This document shows, in pieces, positions 1 through 9,491 of a stretch of DNA of 64,000 nt. The first letter of the stretch is position 1. Each line of letters opens with the position of its first letter. Position numbers and translations under genes: made by a program. The notes below the pieces were generated by a model. It ran no database searches. It saw only the letters and a program-made list of their open reading frames with translations, and was not told the origin of the DNA. Origin of the DNA: Theristus sp. LFF4_11. Its lineage: Eukaryota; Nematoda; Chromadorea; Monhysterida; Xyalidae. The DNA is taken from the NCBI GenBank assembly GCA_030248135.1, contig JASANC010002076.1, forward strand, positions 1 through 64,000. Reading direction: 5' to 3'.

Positions 1-279
1 GATACCCCAGAACTGATCACATTGCTACCTGCGATACAACAGTTTGCAATAACGAAGAGCTTCGTGCAATTTTGAGCTACAGTACTAAATTTCAATTTAA
101 CGAATGGAATGCAACGAAGTGATACTGTAGAAGACATCAATAAAGTGCTTAGTTTATATATCGAAAAACTAACGTGAGCTAAGAAAGAATCCTGACTGAA
201 TTTGAAAATTACAAAGAAGTGGAATGTTAGAAATTATCAAATCAACAATTCGACGACATTTTAACGCCCATACCAAAGG

Positions 280-1533
280 GTATTTGTGAAACTACAAAAA
301 TCGAAAAGCAATTCTTGAATTACATAAACGGTTTATAATAACGCCAGTGGACAAATATCAACAACTTTGCTTTCATATGTAAAAAAGTATACTTCAAGGC
401 GTTGAGCGACGAAATGGAATACAGATCCAGAGTGACAACATCTCAATAACCGGTAATGATACATACAAGCGGTGTATTGAATCTGAAACCGATATTCTTA
501 TTCAATTCTTCTTCAACGTGTTTTGACAAAAATTCAAATCTCATTTTCACAATTACTGTAAATTGGCTGGTTCTAGAAGTGGTAAACGCTTGATCTGGTC
601 AATAGATAACAGCCATGGCATAGTTAACGACTGTATAAATCATAAAATTGTTCCAGAGAGTATGGCAGCCTATGATTTTAGTACGTTGTTTACGGGATTA
701 TCTCATGATATTATTCATGAAAACATAGATAAATTGACAGACATGCTGTTTGCTAATAGCAAGTGTTCATTTCTCTGCATTAATAAAGAAAACGCTTTTA
801 GCATGCCATTTTTCTCACCAACAAAATCATGGATAGTTCTTTCCATTATTTCAGAGCACCTGATGTTAAATCATTGACACGGGTCGTGCTTAAAGAATCA
901 TATGTCAAATTCGGGGGACTAATTTTCAAACAAACCAAGGGAATACCTATGGGTGGTAATGCATCACCTCTTCTGGCGGATTTAACGCTTTCATTCCTTG
1001 AATATCAATTTTTACAGCGTAGTAACAGCCATAGGCTACATGCCAATAAAGTGCGCATTTACAGATATATTGATGATATTTTAGTTATAAACGCTGATTT
1101 TGATGATGTTTCTGGTCTTATTTATCCTGCAGACCTTATCTTGAATAAAGATTTAGTTAATAACGATGGTTCTCTTCATTACTTAGATTTACGTTTAACT
1201 ATCGGCCAGAATTCGTTTGGCTTATACAACAAAACCGATGCCTTCAGTTTTAAAGTAATCAGGGCTACTAATAGTAGAAGCTGTATTTCCAAAAATACCG
1301 TTCGAGGTATTATCATGGGTCATTGTGTTAGAATAATACGTATAAATACCAGCTTAGATAATGCCATTTCTGACTTACAAAAACTCAAACGTGACTTTGT
1401 AAACAGCGGTCATGAAACACATGTGGTTTATGATGGCATGTGCAGAGCATTTGCACGCAATCCTACATTGCTTTACAAATTCGGTATATTTGGTAAAAAA
1501 GGTGTTCTGAGCCGCATTGTCTCCAAGGTATAA
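280..1533 (+). pseudogene. Penelope-like reverse transcriptase, decayed
   Basis: This is a retroelement reverse transcriptase that can no longer be translated in one frame. Pieces appear in order: ITPVDK at about 340-357, then NNFAFICKK in a shifted frame at about 360-385, then YDFSTLFTGLSHD at about 672-710, and, after another frame change near 830-880, KQTKGIPMGGNASPLLADL (about 930-985) and the catalytic box YRYIDDILVI (about 1060-1090). The last piece runs 234 codons and ends in a conserved-looking tail (YDGMCRAFARNP, then FGIFGKKG). The GIPMG and YIDD boxes show reverse transcriptase; the DFSTL and GIPMG-N-SPLLADL style is that of Penelope-type elements and relatives (family knowledge). 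No GIY-YIG endonuclease was seen downstream, and the 5' part has stops and frameshifts. It is a dead copy. The exact clade is uncertain. Confidence 0.75.
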
Positions 1534-2380
1534 CCTCTGATGCTGTACTTAACCCATGCACCATCGGCTGCGGGTGTGGTTTATCGATTTACACTGTTTA
1601 CACTGTGCTCTGCTGCCTTATGCTGTATGCACTCTGACTGATACCACCTACATGTAAGATTTTTCCATGCGTGGTTCATTTGTGAAACGAGTTTGTGTGA
1701 AGCCAATTGTTTTCTTTTCACTTGCGAGGATCATTCAAACATCTTGCGTTTTGTGAATTCTGTTATTTTATACATGTCTATTAGATTCTGTTGTGAGCTG
1801 AAATTTGGCCCAGTAAGCTTATCAATTTTAAGCTGACTGCTTTGGTGTCAACTGACGACCGATCTGCACACCTGTGCTGCGGGTACCTTATGGATAAAGG
1901 TACGGGAGCCCATTGCAGTTCAAATCGTGTTTTGACTTTGCTCCCGAAACACGTCAGGAAAATAAGTAAGGTTTATTCTCTTCCACTCCGGCCCTTGGTT
2001 CCACACCTGAAGGTAGCTTCTGCGGGTATCTTACTGTTATCATGGTTTCCACAATTAATTTGGCTTTTGAACAATTCATTCTTTATTATTCTTTCGCCAA
2101 CATCGACATTCTTTTCAAAAAGACAACACTGACAATAAACAAACACAAGTACAACACCACAGAAAACGTAAATGAGCAACGTAAACAGTTCACAGGAAAA
2201 CTGTGAAACATAAACAATTTGTACATTCTGAGACTTGAATCCGGCACGATGATTGGCTGCATCTAACTGGTTTGAATACACAGAGCAATAAACACGTCAC
2301 AAATACAGTCAAACTGTGAAATCAATCAAGTTGTAGGATGGTTCTCTGCATTTCGGCCTGGCCAACAAAAACCCACCGAC
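1534..2380. other. Non-coding stretch after the reverse transcriptase
   Basis: I see no supported gene here. Part is probably the 3' remainder of the retroelement. Short open frames at 1842-2132 (+) and 1973-2281 (-) have no recognisable motif and overlap each other. Confidence 0.4.
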
Positions 2381-2702
2381 CTTATCAAACAGTGCCAAAT
2401 TCGCTTCAAAGTCGAAATCAGGCGCATAATCGGCAACGTTCAGTGGAACATTCAAATGTTGATTGCCATCTGCGACCCGTTTGAAGCGCGTGTACGGCTG
2501 CACGAACAGCTCAGTATTCGCGTTTCGATGAGACTCCGCCTCCGCCTCATCGCGATTTGCCGTCATATTCGCCGTTGCCGACGTTTCATTGATGGTAGTA
2601 GTTCTCGGCGGTGGCGTTGTTGACTGGGACGTTGTTATGTGGGACGTTGTTGGCGGCAGAATAATGGTGGACTGCTGGTGGTGGTGGAGCAGGCTGCGCA
2701 CC
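2381..2702 (-). CDS. edc3: EDC3-like exon carrying an FDF motif
   Basis: An internal exon on the minus strand. The acceptor is CTTTCCAG just above 2702 and the donor is AAG|GTCGGT just below 2381. The 107-residue product has a low-complexity Thr/Ser/Gln-rich first half (TTSHITTSQSTTPPPRTTT) and ends in DFDFEANLALFDK. This matches the FDF motif with which EDC3, an mRNA decapping enhancer of P-bodies, binds the DEAD-box helicase DDX6/Me31B. LSM14/TRAL proteins also carry an FDF motif, but the NLALFDK continuation is closer to EDC3. The N-terminal Lsm domain and the C-terminal YjeF-like domain were not found nearby. The next downstream exons would lie at lower coordinates, where the dead reverse transcriptase sits, or outside the window. 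The gene is therefore partial here and may be broken. Confidence 0.6.
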
Positions 2703-2921
2703 CTGGAAAGGTTGTCACATTTGAGAATGGTAACTTTTAGTTTTTTTGCGGTATTTTGCCAATGCTGCATCGATTCTTCTGAACAGTAGTATCAGGTCAA
2801 ACCAGAACCGCTGTGTTGGACTCGCAAGCCAAGTCTGCACGAATCTCCCTGCTAGGAATGACCGCATTTTGTCGGGTCTGCTTTGACAGTGTCTTTTTAA
2901 AGACCGTCACAGTTACTACAC

Positions 2922-3155
2922 TATTGTGGATTTATTCAAACGTGTCCGCACTAACGTGACGTCATTTTATTTAAAAACGCCCGTTTGTCAAAGTACAGGC
3001 ACTAAAATTTCAGTTTGGTGTGACGGATTCGACATTCACCATTTGTTTACGGGAAGAAATCGGCTAAACGGATAGTCTGGTTTGCTGTGAACGACAAGCG
3101 CATGTTTTGTGGCGCATGACGTCATTTCAGTGGGACACGTTTAAAAAAATAGGCC
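2922..3155 (+). repeat. MITE family A, copy 1
   Basis: First of four copies of a repeat of about 235 bp (others at 15895, 17351 and 52437). It opens with TATTGTGGATTTATTCAAAC and closes with GTGGGACACGTTTAAAAAAA. The inner parts of the ends, CAAACGTGTCC and GGGACACGTTT, are inverted repeats. A TGACGTCA palindrome lies near each end (2958 and about 3117). No coding capacity. Confidence 0.85.
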
Positions 3156-3319
3156 ATAGCTCAAACACTCACTAGGCCAAACACACCAGCTGCCACGCAT
3201 GACAGCCACTCGCGCTCGTATGATGGTACGATGATGATGAGAGAACGAGGAAATGTTTAGTCACCCATCACTACCAGTTAACACTCGAAAGTTTTAGTTT
3301 TGTGAAAGTTTCATCGTCC

Positions 3320-3440
3320 GGTGTCACGATTTTATTTCCCCGTGTTTTTATTTCCCCGTCCGGGGATTTAACCATGGTGCTAAATCCCCGTACGGGGAAT
3401 GGACTACGGTGTTAATTCCCCGTAGCCGTTTTAAAAACCC
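3320..3440. repeat. Cluster of CCCCGT/ACGGGG inverted motifs
   Basis: Several blocks of TTCCCCGT and the complementary ACGGGGA alternate here, including a near-palindrome centred on ACCATGGT (about 3371-3377). It can fold into stem-loops. No gene is evident. Confidence 0.6.
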
Positions 3441-3757
3441 CGTATGCAGTATTTCCAAATCCAGCTGAATACAGGCTGTCATATGCCCACAATACAACGC
3501 GAATCCGTGTGCGGTGCAGTGCAAATCGTAGTGTGCATTTTATTCACATGCAGAAATAAGAGGAAATGGAGCACACTTGAGGAAATAAATCTGTCACGTG
3601 TGAGAAAGAGGTGCGAAGTGAGGAGCACATGTGCAATTCGAACAACACAAAAAGCAGTGTTGTTTTTGGGAAAAATACAAAAATAAAACACTTTTGAATA
3701 AATAGCATAGAACAAAACAACAACAACGCAAATTGCATAAATCGAGCAACAATACAT

Positions 3758-4440
3758 GCCCGAAATCGTCGCAATTCAGCATCTAGAGTTGCTCACGTAA
3801 GAAAACTAACCCAAAATCCGTGATCAGCGCATTGAATTACCTTGGAAAATACCCTTTTCTTGTTTTTCGTTTCTGGACCGATTTCGCCAATTTCCACGGC
3901 CGATTCGCCCGAAATCGTCACGATTCAGCATCTAGAGTTGCTCACATAAAATTACTAACCCAAAATTCGTGATCAGCGCATTGAATTACCCCTCTAAACA
4001 CCCTTTTCTTGTTTTTCGTTTCTGGACCGATTTCGCCAATTTCCACGGCCGATTCGCCCGAAATCGTCACGATTCAGCATCTAGAGTTGCTCACGTAAGA
4101 AAACTAACCCAAAATTCGTGATCAGCGCATTGAATTACCCTGGAAAACACCCTTTTCTTGTTTTTCGTTTCTGGACCGATTTCGCCAATTTCCACGGCCG
4201 ATTCGCCCGAAATCGTCACGATTCAGCATCTAGAGTTGCTCACGTAAGAAAACTAACCCAAAATTCGTGATCAGCGCATTGAATTACCCTGGAAAACACC
4301 CTTTTCTTTTTTTCGTTTCTGGACCGATTTCGCCAATTACCACGGCCGATTCGCCCGAAATCGTCACGATTCAGCATCTAGAGTTGCTCACGTAAGAAAA
4401 GTAACCCAAAATCCGTGATTAGCGCATTGAATTCCCACGG
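3758..4440 (+). repeat. 149-bp tandem repeat, about 4.6 copies
   Basis: Units begin GCCCGAAATCGTCACGATTC at about 3758, 3907, 4056, 4205 and 4353 (spacing 149, 149, 149, 148). Copies are very similar, implying recent homogenisation. Confidence 0.92.
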
Positions 4441-4496
4441 ACTAGACGTTTTTCCTGTTATTTTTCGTTGCTCAGACAAAATTTGTAAGAGTGAAA

Positions 4497-4846
4497 AACT
4501 GATATCCAGTCAAAATGCAACGAACTTTCAAAAAATGCACAATTTTCACCCAAAAAAATGCCCGGGCAAAAAAATAAACTAATTTTTCAAAATCTACGTA
4601 TGAAATTACCCCAGGAAACATTTTTGTTCAACTGTTAAAGTGTCCCAGCTAAAAATTGAAAGAGCGAACACTTAAAACACAGGTGAAAACCCTGCGAACT
4701 TTTAAAAATACCCAATTTTTACCCAAAAAACAAGGTCGGGGCAAAAAATTAACCCAAAGAGCAAAATCTACGGATGAAATTACCCCAGGAAACATTTTTG
4801 TTCGACTGTGAAAGTGTCGCAGGTAAAAATTGAAAGGGCGAACACA
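4497..4846 (+). repeat. 174-bp direct repeat, two units
   Basis: The segment with GAAATTACCCCAGGAAACAT occurs at about 4602 and 4776. Flanking sequence (AAAATTGAAAG..GCGAACAC) repeats at the same spacing. Confidence 0.8.
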
Positions 4847-5650
4847 TGTTGATTACATACCTGAAAAAAAAATACCAAGAAAAAACAAGCAACACTGTTT
4901 TCAGAATAGGTTTTTCGTGTCTACAGCGTATGAAAAGTCGTCCGGATGAAAATTTTTTCGCGGCTCAGAACACAACTTTGGGTGTTCGTTTCGTGTGCAC
5001 AGAGCCAAGTTTGTGGCTTATACTATGCTCGCTGGAGGCAGCGAGCAAATTTGAAAAAGCGCGCTGGGGTATAACGGCTCATATTATGCGTGATGCGTTT
5101 CCGGCTCGCTGCGCTCGCTCGCGCATCCGCATGATAATCACGCGTGAATAAGAGTGAAACCGTTCAGCGGCTTTTGCCTGCCTACTCAACAAGAAAAAAC
5201 AAAAATTGCAAGGTGCACGATTCGATAAGTACGTGTAATGCGCATATCGCAACTTCGAAGTCCTTTTTCACGTGTCGCTTGTTTTGGCCGCCGTCGACGT
5301 GCTGCTTCAGCACCCAATCCGGATAAATGCGATCATTTTCTGGACTTGTCAAATACGTGACAACCCCTGGCACAGCTGCGGATCCATTGCTTGGTGACTA
5401 GCAAAAAAAATTGAAGTGCACTTTTAGAACCAAAAAGTAAAACAAAAACACGTTTGAAACTGTTCAATGAGTGAAAACAGTTTCAATTTCTGTGGCCAGT
5501 AACCATTACGTAATTCACACGATACGTGTTTTTCTCTTTGCGTCCACTTCGTTCTCTTTATTTCACACTATTGTTGAAGTGATATTTGTAATACGTTACC
5601 ATTTGCACCGCACACGGATTCGCGTTGTATGGTGGGCATGTGACAGCCTG

Positions 5651-6889
5651 ACGACGCCTGCGAAATATTTCCATCTATCAATCGCAAAAAAACATTCAAC
5701 CAAGATGTGAGTCAGTCAAGAAGGACGAAGGTCAAACCTCAACGATAACGATTGTATTTTTTTATTTCGAGCAGCGATAATTTTTGGTTTGACTGAAGGG
5801 GTGTGAGTAGCTTGATTGTTTGTTGATCATAATCAACCAATCAATCAATCAACTTTTACACACCTGAATATTTCTATTCCATTCTTCGATTCACGATAAA
5901 CGTAATAAATTGACTTCCAAACAAACAAAAAACCTTGGTAAACGCCCTCTTTGCCACCACGATCGATCGACACGAGCGCACCAACAAAACAATCCATCCG
6001 ATGTTGCTATTTTAGTTCTGTTTTCTCTGAAACAAAACTTTTTTCTTCAAAAAAAACTGAAAAGAAACTAATAAAATGAGAATTGAATTCAATCGAAGAA
6101 AACAACTGGTAAAGGAAAGTGGTTTTCCGCTGAAGAACCCGTATTCTTTGAAAAAGGGTTGTTCGGAATCTTGAAGGAGGCGTGGAGTTGGAGGCATCAA
6201 ACGCTTGATATGACCAATCTATCGCACCAAGTTCAAATTAGCCAATCAGTGTCTCTGGCATTTCAATGCCACTTTGCGTTCCAATCAAACAAACACCACA
6301 GAATTACAGAAATATCATGAAGAGCCTTCCTGTGTGTTGTTCTTAAAAGGGGCGGAGTTACGCTTGTGCGTGTGCACACGCGTTATTGGATCACATGAAA
6401 AAAAAAAAAAAAAGAAGTGTGTGTGAGTAATGAGGGGGGGGGGGGGGGGGGTGCGCGTGCTTTTAATAAAGAAGCTTTTCGATGAAGAGACAGCTCATAG
6501 ACTTCTTTGTTTTTTTTTGGTTTTTTCATCATAGTGTTGAGCCGTCACAGGCGTCGTTGCTGTTCTTTATCTTGTGTTTAAGAAAGCCACTCATTGAAGT
6601 TTTTTGTTTATTGATTGTTTCGGCTCTTTCAGTTTTCGGTTCTCGTTTTGTGTGTGAATTGAGTTTTTTTTTGGATAGAGTTTGTGCCTCCAAATGTTTT
6701 TCAACTTCAGCTTGTTTTAGGGTAAATACATGGGCAATTCTTGCCCACATCCGACACCCGATACAAAACAATGATATAATAGTTGTTTGTTTCATTCATT
6801 TTTTTGATAATTTTGTCATTATGTTAATTGTTTATCATTGTGTTTTTGTTAAAGGTGTTGCGCGTTAAATAAAATCTTTGAATTTTGAA
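5651..6889. other. Intergenic DNA with homopolymer runs
   Basis: No supported gene. It holds a poly-A run (about 6398-6413), an 18-base poly-G run (about 6434-6451), and TTGAATCTTGAATCTTGAAT micro-repeats at about 6883-6903. Confidence 0.5.
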
Positions 6890-7216
6890 TCTTGAATCTT
6901 GAATTTCAAGGCGGTATGTATGCCTTTCTCTTTAGCATTAGCTTAGATTGGGACAATTGGTGACGTTTTGGAGGTCAAAACACAAAAAGAGTCATGGTAA
7001 CCGTTTGGAAAAGGGGTAAAAGGGTTCCAAAATTCAAAGTTCAATTGAGGTCACCAAAACAAAATCTGCAAAGTTCCGCCATACGGGAGTTATTCGGGAG
7101 GCGCTTGCACATAAAATGTGGTTCTTCGAACTCCCTGGTTGATTAAGCACAACTTTGATTTTTGAATTTTTTTTAATTAAAAAACAAAAATGACGATTTT
7201 TGTTTTTTTAACAATC
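6890..7216 (-). repeat. Repeat family C, copy 1 (inverted)
   Basis: The reverse complement of this stretch matches the repeat units at 46.6-48.4 kb: shared blocks include CCTCCCGAATgACTCCCGTA, ACCCCTTTTCCAAACCGT and GGTCATTTTTGTTTTTTAA-type palindromes. The end TTTAACAATCCTA resembles the TAGGGTTGTTAAA terminus of those copies. Confidence 0.75.
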
Positions 7217-7589
7217 CTACTCCGACGTAAAGGAGGGGGAGGGGGTACACGGGTAGCCGCCTGTGCACGGGCAGGATTTTTAGCTGAGGGGGGTGGGTGG
7301 ACCACCGCCAGCACTTTCGCCACTGCTCCGACGTCAATTTTGATTTGGACCTTTTGGCAGCATGTGGATCATCATCCCCAAACTCAGGGCTGTGTTTCTC
7401 GTTCCAAATGTGTTCAATTTGGAGCCAATGCATCCAAAAGTATAAAACCAGCTCTAAACTTGGTTTTGGTTTTGGTTTTGTAATTTAGGCAAACGCAAAC
7501 GCAAACCGACATTTTTATTTGCTGATTGTGGTCTTCTTCGACGTCTGCTTCGTCTTGTGGTGAACCTGTGCTCGTCGTGTTGCTGAAGC

Positions 7590-7661
7590 ATGCCCAAAAA
7601 GTTCAAAGGCGAGAACACAAAAGCAGTTCAAGCGCGCGATCGAAAGTTGGCTGCGAAAACG
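7590..7661 (+). CDS. ccdc124: CCDC124 first coding exon
   Basis: Twenty-four codons open with MPKKFKGENTKAVQARDRKL and stop at a clean donor, ACG|GTAGGC. The start matches the strongly conserved N-terminus of CCDC124 (Lso2 in yeast), a ribosome-associated coiled-coil protein that binds idle ribosomes in the cytoplasm. The ATG is chosen because the family begins at exactly MPKKF. The later exons, with the conserved DAYWKDDDK-type block, were not found between here and Vang at 14 kb, and a dead hAT element sits 350 bp downstream. Either the rest is too diverged or too finely split for me to see, or only this exon remains. Confidence 0.75.
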
Positions 7662-7849
7662 GTAGGCAAGACGATTTTTGTTTTGGTGTTCAATTGATTG
7701 ATCTGTCGTCAGTTGTGAGTTACGTGGCTATGCATATGTAACTAGCGAGCATGGGTTACTGTGAATGTGAAAACGGAGTCGGTTTGCTCAGAATGCATGC
7801 ATCACCACGTCCTCAACAAGCAATCGGCTAGTTGGATATGTTGAGGTAA

Positions 7850-7990
7850 GGCTGTACAGTCCATCTGGCTGTTATATACAGCTAGCTGATTGCAGTGCAG
7901 TTGATGCATGCATTCTGTGCAGGCAAACTCCGCCCCTCCCACAACAGTGCCAGCAATAATTCATGCTCAGCCTGCACAGAATGCATGCAC
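7850..7990 (+). repeat. Repeat family K, copy 1
   Basis: Contains inverted blocks TGCATTCTGTGCAGGC and GCCTGCACAGAATGCA flanking an 80-bp core. A second copy, split by another transposon, lies at 44.7 and 45.85 kb. Confidence 0.8.
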
Positions 7991-8010
7991 GGGTTTGCTG
8001 CCTTTAAGTA

Positions 8011-9491
8011 TAGGGATGGAGCCGGGTCCGGATTCCGGCGCCTAAAATTGGATCCGGATCCGGTCTGGATTCCGGCGCAATTTTGCCGGATCCGGCCGGA
8101 ATGGCCGAGACCCGCGAATTAACCAGTTGATTCCTCCGTTTCAGAGCTGTTCAATGGTTTGACAAATTTGTTTCGGTGCTTTGTTGGTTTTGTTGTTGTG
8201 CATTTGACATGTGATCAGTGAGCGTTTCTTTAGTTTAGTGTTCTGTTCAATGGTAAATGGTTCACTGCTTTTGTCTTGAGTGGTAAACTTGTGTGCAGCA
8301 TCGTCCACTTTAAAAAACGTGGCTGCCAGCTTTTGGCCGACGTTGTTGATGAACAATAGCAGGTTTTTTTTTGAAATCAGCCATCTTTGTTGGTCATATT
8401 CAGTTAGCTGTCAAACAGTTGTTTTTTTGTGAGCCCCAGAACACCAGCGATTTTGGCGACGTGTGTTACCGTGGGTGTGCGGGGGTGCCGTGATCCCCTA
8501 AAACCCGATAACCCCCCCAACGACGAATCCATTTCAATGGTGTTGCCCGCCGTTTGCGCACTGAAGCAGCGCATCGAACAAGTCGATGCGAGTGGCATTG
8601 GTACGACGAAAAAACGCTGCTGACCAGCATCGACACACGCTTCCGTGCGCTTTTCCACAACGAATCCAACATCATGGCCACGTACGTTGATCCGCGATTC
8701 AAGAATACTGCAGTCGTCTTTGAAAATGAAGGCGCGATTCGTTGTGAACTACTTCACATTGCAAAGAAAATCTTGAAACGACCGGAGACGCCCACAAACT
8801 GCGACGATACATCCGAGATCGCGAACAACAACAACAACGATGACGAAAGTGAACGCGAGCCCGAACCAAAAAAGAAATCGACTGGCCTCTACGGAGGCAT
8901 CGAGTTTCACGCTGCGCGACCGCGCAACCCGTCAGGCGAATCCAGTCTCGAAGACGAACTACGCGGCGAAACGAGTCGGATGATTTTATCGACGAACCGG
9001 ACAAAAGCGATCTAATGCTAGACTTTTGGCGGCTGAACTCGTCTTAATACCCCCAACTATCGACAATCGCGCGCAGATACCTGGCACCACTACCAACAAG
9101 CGTGGCAAGCGAACGAATGTTCTCTGAAGCCAGGCAGGTGTTTGTGTACAGCCGATCTTGTCTGTCAACTCAGAACGCCGAAAAGGTCATGTTTCTGAAT
9201 GGAGTGTTGCCAGCACTTGATTATCCCTATGCGATGTGAATTTTGTCAATTGTTGTTGTTGTAATTTTTGGTTGGTTCACGTGCTGTGTCTTGCTGACTT
9301 TGTTTCTGTGTCAATGCTATTTTATGCTGAAAATGTGACGAAGAAGCGACGAAATGTGCGTAGATGTTTTTTAGACATAAAAAGGCCATTCCGGTCCGGA
9401 TTCCGGCAATTTTTGCCGGATCCGGCCCGGCCGGAATGGGGTTTTGCCGGATCCGGCCTGGATTCCGGCAAATTTGCCGGATCCATCCCTA
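8011..9491 (+). mobile_element. hAT DNA transposon, inactive
   Basis: The ends are TAGGGATGGA (8011) and TCCATCCCTA (to 9491). The adjacent 8 bp are similar on both sides (TTTAAGTA and GTCAAGTA), as expected of a decayed 8-bp hAT target duplication. Both ends carry subterminal arrays of TCCGGATTCCGGC-like motifs (8024-8105 and 9383-9484). The interior holds a broken transposase. Confidence 0.85.
8554..9238 (+). pseudogene. hAT transposase fragment
   Basis: The first piece (8554-9015) contains IDTRFRALFHNESNIMATYVDPRFK, matching the conserved 'ATYLDPRFK' block before the hAT dimerisation domain, then an Asn/Glu-rich acidic spacer. In another frame from about 9016 the C-terminal hATC domain follows: after LDFWRLNSS there is an in-frame TAA, then YPQLSTIARRYLAPLPTSVA and SERMFSEARQVF, ending FLNGVLPALDYPYAM. 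The N-terminal BED finger and most of the RNase-H-like catalytic core are missing. Frame change, stop and truncation show that it is inactive. Confidence 0.85.

Larger units (their letters stand above)
3472..5650. mobile_element. Inverted-repeat element filled with satellite repeats
   Basis: The ends are inverted copies of about 45 bp: CAGGCTGTCATATGCCCAC at 3472 and its complement, with few mismatches, ending at 5650. Between them lie a 149-bp tandem array, a two-unit 174-bp repeat and AT-rich spacer. No transposase-like frame was seen. A clear target duplication was not found, so the superfamily is unknown. Confidence 0.6.
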
